DNA from: Actinomycetes bacterium
GTDB taxonomy: Bacteria > Actinomycetota > Actinomycetes > Actinomycetales > JAJYRW01
Reading direction: 5' to 3'
Length of the DNA: 5,840 bases
Assembly: GCA_021793895.1 (NCBI GenBank)
Contig: JAJYRW010000102.1
Location: 1-5,840, forward strand
The position numbers and the translations under genes are program-made. The first letter of the stretch is position 1. The number at the start of each line of letters is the position of its first letter. Below are positions 1-5,840 of this stretch, in pieces. Below the pieces are notes generated by a model. The model did no database searches. It worked only from the letters and a program-made list of their open reading frames with translations, and was not told the origin of the DNA.

Positions 1-33
1 CTCGATTTATTTCCTATTTTCAAACACGGACTC

Positions 34-861
34 TTAGCGCTTTAACTCGTGTGCCAACTGTTCGAGTTCTTCGCCGCCCGCCATTTCGCCAGTGAGCGTT
101 TCTAAGGAGATCTCGTCGCGTTTAGCGTCCAACAGGGACTTGCCAAGTTTGAGTACCACGAAGTGGTCTCCAACTAAATAGGCGTGGTGCGGGTTGTGGG
201 TAATGAAAATTACGCCAAGCCCGGCCTCCCGCGCTGCATTGGTGTATTTCAAGACAACACCGGACTGCTTTACGCCCAGGGCGGCGGTCGGCTCATCCAA
301 AATCAGCACCCGGGCACCGAAATACACTGCGCGGGCAATAGCAACAGATTGCCGCTGCCCGCCAGAAAGGGTCCCCATTGGCTGATCCATATCGTCCAGG
401 ACAATGCCCATTTTAGCGAGTTCTTCCTGAGCGATACGCTTCATATCGCGCACACTCATGGGGTAAAACGGGAAGACCTTCTTGTTGATTTCTGATCCGA
501 GGAAGAAGTTTCGCCACACCTCCATCAGAGGAACCATTGCCAGGTCTTGGTAAACGGTGGCGATTCCCATGTCTAGCGCTTCACGAGGCGAGTTAAAGAC
601 CACCTCTTTCCCGTCCACTTTGAGTTGACCCTCATCGTGCTTATGTAGCCCCGAGATGATCTTAATAAGGGTGGACTTCCCGGCGCCGTTATCGCCTAGC
701 ACACAGGTGATCTCGCCCTGGGCAACTGACAGGTCAATTCCTTCCAGTGCCCGGACGCGGCCGTAATACTTCCCCAATCCCTTAGCCTCAATAATCGGCA
801 GCCCATTCTTGGCCGGCGTCGAGGACTCGGGATTACTCATTGTTTCAGCGATCTCTGCCAT
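34..861 (-). CDS. CUT2-family sugar ABC transporter, ATP-binding subunit (FrcA-like, single ATPase domain)
   Basis: This 275-residue cytoplasmic subunit hydrolyses ATP to drive sugar import through the neighbouring permease. The ABC motifs are in normal order: Walker [10 protein letters not shown] (56-64), Q-loop Gln105 in VYQD, signature LSGGQRQ (165-171), Walker B VLILDEP (185-191) and switch His222. The stretch [20 protein letters not shown] (103-122) is typical of FrcA-type ATPases of the ribose/fructose/inositol (CUT2) class. There is only one nucleotide-binding domain, whereas RbsA and XylG have two in about 500 residues, so the working unit is probably a homodimer. The ATG start lies two bases after the permease stop, with AAGGTGAG six bases upstream inside the permease end, which suggests translational coupling. 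Met8 is a weaker alternative start. The stop is TAA at 34-36. The family is secure; the substrate is not known. Confidence 0.95.
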   Translation of the reverse strand: MAEIAETMSNPESSTPAKNGLPIIEAKGLGKYYGRVRALEGIDLSVAQGEITCVLGDNGAGKSTLIKIISGLHKHDEGQLKVDGKEVVFNSPREALDMGIATVYQDLAMVPLMEVWRNFFLGSEINKKVFPFYPMSVRDMKRIAQEELAKMGIVLDDMDQPMGTLSGGQRQSVAIARAVYFGARVLILDEPTAALGVKQSGVVLKYTNAAREAGLGVIFITHNPHHAYLVGDHFVVLKLGKSLLDAKRDEISLETLTGEMAGGEELEQLAHELKR

Positions 862-863
862 GG

Positions 864-1937
864 CTAACTCACCTTCCGTTGGGTTGCGAACCGCCGCACA
901 TAGAGGTTAAAAATCGTGGCCAATAGCAACATAAAACCAAGGAAGAAGTAGTACCAGTTCGGATCCAAACCGGCATAGACGATGCCCTGGCGTGCTACTC
1001 CGAAAATAAAGGCACCGATCATGGCGCCGATCGGTGAACCGAAGCCGCCGGTAAGGAGCGTGCCACCGACAACTGCCGCTGCGATATAGATGAGCTCGTT
1101 TCCGAAACCTTCACCGGCTTGTACCGAGGTATATGCAGTGACGCGGTGCATACCGTAGAACCAGGCGAGAAGACCTACGCCCATGAACAGACCGATTTTT
1201 ACCTTGTCTACCGGAACACCAACCGCCCGGGCGCTATCAGCGTCTCCACCGGCGGCAAATATCCAGTTTCCAACCTTGGTGCGCTCCAGTAACCACATGG
1301 CAAGCACGGTAAGGACAATCCACCAAACAACCGTGATCCTGATGTTGAAGCCAAAGATATGGAAGTTTGAAGCGAATATGGCGCGGAGCGTATCGAAACC
1401 GCCCATTTCAGAGATGTTCTTGGTTGCTACCTCACCGGTGACAGCCTTCGTGATACCGAGGTTGGCACCGCGCAACATAAAGAACATACTCAAAGTAACT
1501 AAAAAGCTGTGTATTTTTGTTTTAACGAATAACCAGCCGTTAAAGAGGCCAATGGCGAGCGAAACGCCCATTGCCAAAAGCGCGCCCACAAAGAGGTGCA
1601 GATTTAACTGATAACTGATCATTGACACTGTAAGCGCCGAAGTTACAACAGCGACACCTGCTGAAAGGTCGAACTCACCGCCGATCATTAACAGACAGAC
1701 GGCAATTGCCATAATCCCAATAGTTGAGGAGTCATACAGCACGGTCGACAGCGATTTAGCCGACCGCATAGTGGGGGCAATTATTAAGAAAATGACCAGC
1801 AGCGCTGTTGCCGCCAAAAACGACCCGAGTTCAGGTCGGGCCAGAAAAACTCGCAGCCCGAGGTTGCCGCTTTTCTTCTTTTCACTACCGGCAGGATCCG
1901 GCGATCTACCGACCTCGGTTTCCGACATTACAGTCAA
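864..1937 (-). CDS. CUT2-family sugar ABC transporter, permease subunit (RbsC/FrcC-like)
   Basis: This 357-residue inner-membrane protein forms the translocation channel of a sugar importer (branched-chain/ribose permease family, BPD_transp_2). A hydrophilic N-terminus of about 35 residues precedes some nine to ten hydrophobic segments, for example near 39-56, 70-87, 115-132, 202-218, 283-310 and 330-347. Family motifs are GGEFDLSAG (86-94), the cytoplasmic coupling loop [18 protein letters not shown] (228-245), which should contact the ATPase, and [17 protein letters not shown] (289-305). The preferred start is TTG at 1937, because AAGGGAG lies six bases upstream. An in-frame ATG at 1928 (residue 4) would sit 15 bases from that site and is less likely, though it changes only three residues. 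The stop is TAG at 864-866. The gene follows the binding-protein gene after a 75-base gap containing a strong stem-loop. Confidence 0.95.
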   Translation of the reverse strand: MTVMSETEVGRSPDPAGSEKKKSGNLGLRVFLARPELGSFLAATALLVIFLIIAPTMRSAKSLSTVLYDSSTIGIMAIAVCLLMIGGEFDLSAGVAVVTSALTVSMISYQLNLHLFVGALLAMGVSLAIGLFNGWLFVKTKIHSFLVTLSMFFMLRGANLGITKAVTGEVATKNISEMGGFDTLRAIFASNFHIFGFNIRITVVWWIVLTVLAMWLLERTKVGNWIFAAGGDADSARAVGVPVDKVKIGLFMGVGLLAWFYGMHRVTAYTSVQAGEGFGNELIYIAAAVVGGTLLTGGFGSPIGAMIGAFIFGVARQGIVYAGLDPNWYYFFLGFMLLLATIFNLYVRRFATQRKVS

Positions 1938-1943
1938 CGCGAA

Positions 1944-1950
1944 CTCCCTT
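1944..1950 (-). promoter_or_regulatory. Ribosome binding site that favours the TTG start of the permease
   Basis: On the minus strand AAGGGAG lies six bases before TTG at 1937 and 15 bases before the in-frame ATG at 1928. The spacing favours TTG as initiation codon. The site begins only seven bases after the 3' arm of the upstream stem-loop, so folding could affect ribosome access. Confidence 0.6.
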
Positions 1951-1957
1951 GTTCAGG

Positions 1958-1998
1958 GTGGTTTGGGGCGCCAACTTCTTTCGGGAGCCCCAAACCAC
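1958..1998 (-). promoter_or_regulatory. Perfect 12-bp stem-loop between binding-protein and permease genes
   Basis: The arms GTGGTTTGGGGC (1998-1987 in transcript direction) and GCCCCAAACCAC (1969-1958) pair perfectly around a 17-base loop, and two further C-G pairs are possible inside the loop beyond one mismatch. The stem starts 14 bases after the stop codon of the binding-protein gene. No U-run follows it in the transcript (next bases CCTGAACAAGG), so it does not look like an ordinary intrinsic terminator. Such intercistronic hairpins in binding-protein-dependent importer operons are known to protect the upstream mRNA or partly block read-through, giving more binding protein than membrane subunits. 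That role is inferred here from position and structure. Confidence 0.75.
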
Positions 1999-2012
1999 AC
2001 GACTAAATTGTT

Positions 2013-3041
2013 TTAACGGGTTCCCTCTGACGTGTACTCAATTACATCGTCGATATTTTCACTATCTACAAATGAGGGCCCGGTAAGTACCTGCTCACCA
2101 CCACCAAGGTCGTTACCGTTAGTGACGTTTAAGTAGAGCATCAGCACTGACAAATACCCCTGAACGTAGGGTTGCTGGTCAACCGTGAATTCGATCTCTC
2201 CGTCTTGGACCGCTTTAGCAACCTCTTCATTGAGGTCGAAGGTTACGAGGTTCGCACCCGTATCAGCATTTTCCAAAGAATCCATGGCCGCAACGGCGAA
2301 TGGGGCACCGAGCGTAACGACGTAGTCGATGCTCGGGTCGGACTGCAGCTTCGAAGTCAGCGATGCTTCCAGACCGGGCAGGTCTGTACCTTCCGCGTAG
2401 AGAACTTCAAAATCACCGTTGAAGGTGCTTTCAGCACCATCACAGCGCGCTTCCAGTTGTACCGCGCCCGATTCTTGGATCAAGCAAACGACATTTTCCG
2501 CGCCCAGTTCGTTCAAACGATCACCAACAGCTTCACCAGCAACGGTTTCGCTCGAACCGAAATACATTTCAAGGCCCATGTCTTGCCATACATCGTCACC
2601 GGAGTTGAAGGCGACTGTCGGAATACCCTCGTCAATTGCGCGCGTAACAGCACCCGATACTGCGTCCGGGTATGCCAGCGTTACTGCCAAAGCGTCAACA
2701 TTGGAGTCAACGGCGTTATCGATCAGCGTGGCCATTTCAGGAGCTTCTCGGTTATTGGAATAGCGCAGGGTCACGCCCAAATCTTCAGCAGCTGCTTCAG
2801 CACCAGCACGAATGCGGTCCCAGAAAGCGTCACCGGGGGCTTCGTGGGTAACCATGGCGATTGTCAGATCGCCATCTGGATCTCCGGCTTCCGATGTGCC
2901 TTCGCCACCACCGTCACCGTTGTCGTCCTCATCGCCTGCCCCGCCGGAGCTACATGCTGCTAGTGCCAGCGGGAGGATAGCCGCAATTGCGGCAGCGCGG
3001 CGTAGCCTGCCTCCCTTTAACGTTCTAATACTTCGAATCAT
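2013..3041 (-). CDS. Sugar ABC transporter substrate-binding lipoprotein (periplasmic-binding-protein type 1 fold)
   Basis: This 342-residue lipoprotein should bind the sugar outside the membrane and hand it to the permease. A basic N-terminus (RSIRTLKGGRLRR) and hydrophobic stretch end in lipobox LAAC, with Cys30 the predicted lipidated residue. Residues 31-58 form a flexible linker with ten acidic residues, ten glycines and no Lys or Arg. The folded domain starts at LTIAMVTHEAPGDAFWDRI and matches the ribose/fructose-binding family (Peripl_BP_4): aromatic Trp74, AFNSGDD (144-150), TFDLNEE (267-273) and DQQPYVQGY (288-296), a hinge-region signature of CUT2 binding proteins. Cys186 and Cys200 could form a disulfide. 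The ATG start has AAGGAGG six bases upstream, the strongest ribosome site in the window, fitting high expression. The stop is TAA at 2013-2015. The ligand cannot be assigned; fructose, inositol or another sugar or polyol are all possible. Confidence 0.95.
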   Translation of the reverse strand: MIRSIRTLKGGRLRRAAAIAAILPLALAACSSGGAGDEDDNGDGGGEGTSEAGDPDGDLTIAMVTHEAPGDAFWDRIRAGAEAAAEDLGVTLRYSNNREAPEMATLIDNAVDSNVDALAVTLAYPDAVSGAVTRAIDEGIPTVAFNSGDDVWQDMGLEMYFGSSETVAGEAVGDRLNELGAENVVCLIQESGAVQLEARCDGAESTFNGDFEVLYAEGTDLPGLEASLTSKLQSDPSIDYVVTLGAPFAVAAMDSLENADTGANLVTFDLNEEVAKAVQDGEIEFTVDQQPYVQGYLSVLMLYLNVTNGNDLGGGEQVLTGPSFVDSENIDDVIEYTSEGTR

Positions 3042-3047
3042 TCCAAG

Positions 3048-3054
3048 CCTCCTT
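3048..3054 (-). promoter_or_regulatory. Strong ribosome binding site of the binding-protein gene
   Basis: AAGGAGG on the minus strand, six bases before the ATG at 3041, is a near-perfect match to the 16S rRNA 3' end. It is stronger than the sites of the other genes here, in keeping with the excess of binding protein that such importers need. Confidence 0.8.
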
Positions 3055-3130
3055 GCTTGAGATTTCCTGCCTAGCCATCCGTTTGTCCTTACGAATAGCT
3101 ATCGAGAATGGCGAACTCCATCCCGCATGC

Positions 3131-3164
3131 GTCATAGTTTTACGTAAGTTGACCCGAACGTCAA
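3131..3164 (-). promoter_or_regulatory. Candidate promoter and operator for the transporter genes
   Basis: The 155-base gap 3042-3196 separates the enzyme genes from the transporter genes. On the minus strand it holds a good -35 element, TTGACG (3164-3159). The best -10 match is weak: TAAAAC (3142-3137) after 16 bases, or AACTAT (3139-3134) after 19. The -35 is the left arm of an inverted repeat TTGAC-N6-GTCAA (3149-3164), and a perfect palindrome TTACGTAA (3140-3147) lies between the elements. A regulator bound there would cover the promoter. The 5' leader would be about 85-95 bases. The assignment rests on sequence pattern only. Confidence 0.45.
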
Positions 3165-3196
3165 GGATATGTCCATACATTTCGAATTGGTATCAA

Positions 3197-4204
3197 TTAT
3201 TCATAAGCCTTGCCGCCGGGGCGGATCGGCATTTTCGCCAACTCATAGACTCGATCAACTAACTGAGCGGTCTGTTCAGACCCAACGAGATCGTGGGCTG
3301 GATAGGGCGCACCGGCCCCAACCAGCCTGGCAAAGCGTTCCAGTTGGAAACTGTAGGAAGTCCTTTCAGGGAACTCTTCCTGTTGTTTACCACTTGGTTT
3401 TTCCAGTAGCAGCCGTGCATCCATGTGCGGAACGGCGAAGGCCGGCGAGGTCACCACTCCGGTGCTGCCGCGAATGGTCCAGGTCATGACCCGCTCCGAT
3501 GCGTTCATGTCCCAGCGGCAGCGCCTGACGATATCTGAGCCGAACTGCAAACGCGCACTCATTGCGGCATCTACATATTCGGTCCGCAGTTCCGGCACCG
3601 CTTCAATTAGTTGCGGTTCATGACCGACCCAGTTGCCAAAATGTCGCAACGCATCGAGCACGTAGCAACCCAAATCCATCGTGGCTCCGCCTGCCAGATC
3701 ATATTCCCACCTGGGATCAGCGTCTGGCGGCGATGGAATTGCCAGGGTGATTTCGACGTCCGTAATTGCGCCCAATTCGCCCGAGCGCACAATCTGTTTC
3801 ATGCGCTCATGAATTGGGTGGTGAATGTAATGGAAGCCCTCAATGAGCAGTTTCTCGCTCGATCGAGCGACATCGATGACTTCCCGACTGCGCTGCGCAT
3901 TTCCCGTGAGGGGCTTTTCACTCAGCACGTGCTTACCCGCTTGCAAGGCGGCGATGTTCCACTTTGCGTGCCCGATGTTAATCAGCCCGTTGTAAATCAG
4001 ATCCACCTCGGGGTCGTTGATGAGTTCCGAATACGAGCCATAAGCTGCCGCCACCGAGTGCTGCGCTGCAAATGCTTCCGCCCGATTACGATCGCGAGCC
4101 GCAACTGCATGCAATTTGTGACCAAGCGTCCGCGCAGGCTCAACAATCCCAGCCGCTGCAATGCGGGAGGCCCCTAAAATCCCGATTTTCAAGGGGGCGC
4201 TCAC
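3197..4204 (-). CDS. Gfo/Idh/MocA family oxidoreductase, Tyr-type active site (dihydrodiol/xylose dehydrogenase-like)
   Basis: This 335-residue cytoplasmic enzyme probably oxidises or reduces a sugar hydroxyl/keto group with NAD(P). The N-terminal Rossmann domain opens with KIGILGASRIA (6-16), a GxxGxxxIA-type dinucleotide loop, and carries the conserved SEKPL (95-99) with catalytic Lys97. The C-terminal domain has MDLGCYVLD (176-184), in which Asp177 and Tyr181 fill the places of the Asp and His found in inositol dehydrogenase. A Tyr here is known in dimeric dihydrodiol dehydrogenase and glucose-fructose oxidoreductase. No secretion signal is present, so it is not a periplasmic enzyme like the latter. 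The GTG start overlaps the upstream stop as GTGA, with AGGAAG seven bases upstream. The stop is TAA at 3197-3199. It is the last of the enzyme genes before the leader of the transporter genes. The substrate is unknown; it may act on the product of the neighbouring oxidoreductase or in the reverse sense. Confidence 0.92.
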   Translation of the reverse strand: MSAPLKIGILGASRIAAAGIVEPARTLGHKLHAVAARDRNRAEAFAAQHSVAAAYGSYSELINDPEVDLIYNGLINIGHAKWNIAALQAGKHVLSEKPLTGNAQRSREVIDVARSSEKLLIEGFHYIHHPIHERMKQIVRSGELGAITDVEITLAIPSPPDADPRWEYDLAGGATMDLGCYVLDALRHFGNWVGHEPQLIEAVPELRTEYVDAAMSARLQFGSDIVRRCRWDMNASERVMTWTIRGSTGVVTSPAFAVPHMDARLLLEKPSGKQQEEFPERTSYSFQLERFARLVGAGAPYPAHDLVGSEQTAQLVDRVYELAKMPIRPGGKAYE

Positions 4205-5376
4205 TGCGGCACTTCCTGTCGCTGGCCACTGTGGCCGGCTTGGGCAATTGCTTCTTGAATGCGCAAGTTACGCAGACCGTCTTCAAAGGTGGCGGGAGCT
4301 GGCAAGCGGTCAAGCCCTGCAATTTTGTCGAGGAAAGCGCGCGCCTGATAGGTGAAAAAATCTTGCACGCCGTGGCCAACACCGGCAAACGGCATGGCCT
4401 GACCGGCAGCGATGTACGGGTGTTCAGCGCCGATTACTACGCGGCGCCACCCATTGATCCGCGCGGGAACTGTGTCATCAACAAACGAAAATTCCGCTGG
4501 CCTCGAAACGTCGAAACGGGCGGCGCTGCGGCTTCCAAAAACTGAAAAGGCCAAGTCGTTGGCGTGCCCGCGCGTAATACGCGAGATCGAGAAGGTTCCG
4601 CTTGCCCCGCTGGCGAACTCCGCCGTGAATGCGGCGATGTCTTCATTCGTTACCGGGTCGCGTTCAGAACTAACTTCAATTCCACCCGCATGCCCCAGGG
4701 CCGAACCAAGGGGCCGGGGGCGTGAAGCAATCGTGATGGGCAAATGCGCACCCGATATAGCGGCAATCGGGCCGCACAGCATTTCTGCTATATCGATCAG
4801 GTGGCTTCCCAGATCCGCGAGCGCTCCAGAGCCCAGCGGCCCGGAATAGCGCCAACTGTGAGGGCTATCGGGATCGGCAGCGTAGTCGCACCAGTAACTG
4901 CCATCAAACTGCAAGATTTCACCGAGTGTGCCGCTGGATATTTCTGAGGCAATTGCGGCAACCGCCGGTGCCCGACGGTAAGAAAAGCCGCACGCGGACA
5001 CAGCGGATGAGTCCTGCGCCGCAGCCACCATCACCTCCGCGTTCTCGACCGTGTCGGCGAGGGGCTTCTCGCACAGAACGTGCTTTCCAGCCGCTAGAAA
5101 AGCCTCGGCAATTTCCCGGTGCAGATGATTAGCGACGACGATGCTCACCGCGTCCACATCCGGCGCCTCGAGCAGTGCTTGCCACGAGTCTTCAGCTCTT
5201 TCAAATCCGTAGCGGTGTGCTGTTGCCTGGGCGAATTCTTCATTGAGATCCGCAATGGCCACTAGGCGCACCGGTGGTGCTTCTTTTCCAAACACCGTTT
5301 GGGCGTTGCGGTAGGCAAATGCGTGGGAACGCCCTGCCATTCCGGCGCCGATAACGGCTACTCCAATTGACTCCAT
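4201..5376 (-). CDS. Gfo/Idh/MocA family oxidoreductase, His-type active site (inositol/levoglucosan dehydrogenase-like)
   Basis: This 391-residue cytoplasmic NAD(P)-dependent sugar or polyol dehydrogenase begins with VAVIGAGMAGRSH (7-19), holding the GxGxxG nucleotide loop (10-15), and an acidic residue at the end of the second strand (IADLNEE, 41-47) that fits NAD preference. CEKPL (102-106) supplies catalytic Lys104. The C-terminal domain has DLGSHLID (188-195), where Asp188 and His192 match the Asp/His pair of inositol dehydrogenases. The stretch HSWRYSGPLGSGALADLGSH, ending at 192, is typical of the longer, about 390-residue branch that includes levoglucosan dehydrogenase-like enzymes. 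The ATG start has AGGAAA six bases upstream and lies 22 bases after the TIM-barrel gene. The stop (TGA) overlaps the GTG of the next oxidoreductase. The family is secure; inositol, levoglucosan or another cyclic polyol or sugar are candidate substrates by inference only. Confidence 0.93.
   Translation of the reverse strand: MESIGVAVIGAGMAGRSHAFAYRNAQTVFGKEAPPVRLVAIADLNEEFAQATAHRYGFERAEDSWQALLEAPDVDAVSIVVANHLHREIAEAFLAAGKHVLCEKPLADTVENAEVMVAAAQDSSAVSACGFSYRRAPAVAAIASEISSGTLGEILQFDGSYWCDYAADPDSPHSWRYSGPLGSGALADLGSHLIDIAEMLCGPIAAISGAHLPITIASRPRPLGSALGHAGGIEVSSERDPVTNEDIAAFTAEFASGASGTFSISRITRGHANDLAFSVFGSRSAARFDVSRPAEFSFVDDTVPARINGWRRVVIGAEHPYIAAGQAMPFAGVGHGVQDFFTYQARAFLDKIAGLDRLPAPATFEDGLRNLRIQEAIAQAGHSGQRQEVPQ
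4212..4217 (-). promoter_or_regulatory. Ribosome binding site deciding the GTG start of the second oxidoreductase
   Basis: AGGAAG lies seven bases before GTG at 4204, inside the end of the upstream gene. The GTG begins a protein that reaches the Rossmann glycine loop at the usual distance, so this site and the four-base GTGA overlap together support the chosen start. Confidence 0.65.
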
Positions 5377-5398
5377 TGCTGCTTTCCTTTTCGCTTAT

Positions 5399-5840
5399 TC
5401 ACGCACGACCCGCGGCCTCTTTGAGCGTGTTAGCCGCATATTCCAAACCTTCCCACTGGCCCATTTCATGGTCTTCATGCTCGATGTTGATCGCCATGTT
5501 GGGATCGATCGCTTCCAGCGCGCGAAGGAAGCCGCGCCACCAGTTGACGTCATTGCCCTTGCCAACTGCTACGAAGTCCCAGGATGCGTTGACGGGCCAC
5601 CCGCCCAAGGAGTAGTCACCGCCGAGCGGTAACCAGTCCGGTTCGCCTTCTTTAACGAGTCGGAAACTGTCGTCGATATTTCCGTTTACCTTCGAAATTG
5701 GGTTGATACGCGTGTCTTTAGCGGCGGCGTTATATACGAGACCGCCCAGGCTCTCTACTGCTTTGGTCGGGTCGATTCCCTGCCAGAAGAGGTGGCTGGG
5801 GTCCATTTCCGCACCCACGTGCGTGGCTTTGCTTTCCGTT
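5399..5840 (-). CDS. Sugar phosphate isomerase/epimerase-like TIM-barrel protein, C-terminal part (cut by window edge)
   Basis: The reading frame is open to the window end. The visible 146 codons and TGA stop are the C-terminal part of a protein that is usually about 320-350 residues in this family (xylose-isomerase-like TIM barrel, AP_endonuc_2). The start lies beyond 5840; the GTG at 5818 is an internal Val codon. Visible motifs are MDPSHLFWQGIDP (visible residues 12-24), whose Asp13 and His16 belong to the metal-site strand, AAKDTRINP (39-47) and INIEHEDHEMG (118-128), where Glu120 is the likely last metal ligand. Two familiar positions differ: the HxHAKD strand reads YNAAAKD (36-42), and the usual GHD reads GND (95-97). 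Members of this fold isomerise or epimerise sugars, dehydrate inosose (IolE-like) or cleave 3-keto-glycosides. It is co-directional with two oxidoreductases, 22 bases upstream of the first, so probably in one transcript. Confidence 0.88.
   Translation of the reverse strand, partial: TESKATHVGAEMDPSHLFWQGIDPTKAVESLGGLVYNAAAKDTRINPISKVNGNIDDSFRLVKEGEPDWLPLGGDYSLGGWPVNASWDFVAVGKGNDVNWWRGFLRALEAIDPNMAINIEHEDHEMGQWEGLEYAANTLKEAAGRA

Noticed and set aside
1958..1998. Reading the hairpin after the binding-protein gene as a full intrinsic terminator.
   Set aside because: No U-run follows the stem in the transcript, and the permease and ATPase that the binding protein needs lie directly downstream.
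2172..2963. A 263-codon open frame on the plus strand opposite the binding-protein gene.
   Set aside because: It lies wholly antisense to a gene with clear lipobox and binding-protein motifs, starts with TTG, and its translation shows no recognisable domain. It is a shadow of the codon use on the other strand.
3025..3180. A 51-codon minus-strand frame through the leader, overlapping the start of the binding-protein gene.
   Set aside because: No ribosome site precedes its ATG, it runs across the likely promoter, and the residues show no leader-peptide pattern such as a run of regulatory codons. Probably chance.
3611..4177. A 188-codon open frame on the plus strand opposite the second oxidoreductase.
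   Set aside because: It is fully inside a gene with strong family motifs on the minus strand, has no recognisable protein features and no neighbouring gene on its strand.
5399..5818. GTG at 5818 as the true start of the TIM-barrel gene.
   Set aside because: The frame stays open to the window edge, and the codons upstream continue the conserved strand leading into MDPSH. Starting here would remove more than half of the family fold.
1..5840. Mobile element, CRISPR array, tRNA/rRNA or defence system.
   Set aside because: I found no transposase or integrase motif, direct-repeat array, terminal inverted repeat or RNA gene pattern. The window is filled by sugar transport and sugar-modifying genes.

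Overview
The window is a compact, single-strand sugar/polyol catabolic and uptake cluster. All six supported genes are on the minus strand, so transcription runs from position 5840 towards position 1. The features point to an actinobacterium of moderate GC content. The binding protein is a lipoprotein with a long, acidic, Gly-rich linker after its lipobox. GTG and TTG starts occur beside ATG, and strong GGAGG-type ribosome sites are present. No species can be named from this sequence alone.

In order of transcription, the window holds three enzyme genes: the C-terminal part of a xylose-isomerase-like TIM-barrel protein (5840-5399, cut by the window edge), a 391-residue Gfo/Idh/MocA oxidoreductase (5376-4201) and a second, distinct 335-residue Gfo/Idh/MocA oxidoreductase (4204-3197). 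The last two overlap by four bases. A 155-base gap (3196-3042) follows, with a probable promoter and several short palindromes. Then comes a complete CUT2-type sugar ABC importer in the order binding protein (3041-2013), permease (1937-864) and single-domain ATPase (861-34), as in fructose FrcBCA systems. A perfect 12-bp stem lies between the binding-protein and permease genes. No terminator is visible after the ATPase gene, so the transcript may continue past position 1.

Working model (inference): the lipoprotein captures a sugar, polyol or anhydrosugar outside the membrane, and the permease with the ATPase imports it. The two NAD(P)-dependent oxidoreductases and the TIM-barrel protein then transform the unphosphorylated sugar by oxidation, isomerisation or elimination, and possibly reduction. 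No sugar kinase is present in the window. This gene mix resembles pathways that work through 3-keto-sugar intermediates, such as levoglucosan breakdown, but also inositol-type pathways, and the substrate cannot be settled from the sequence.

I see no RNA gene, mobile element, CRISPR array or defence system. This is an accessory metabolic locus, not an obviously new class of system. The points most worth a second look are the altered active-site motifs of the TIM-barrel protein, the His/Tyr difference between the two oxidoreductases, the intercistronic stem and the palindrome-rich leader.
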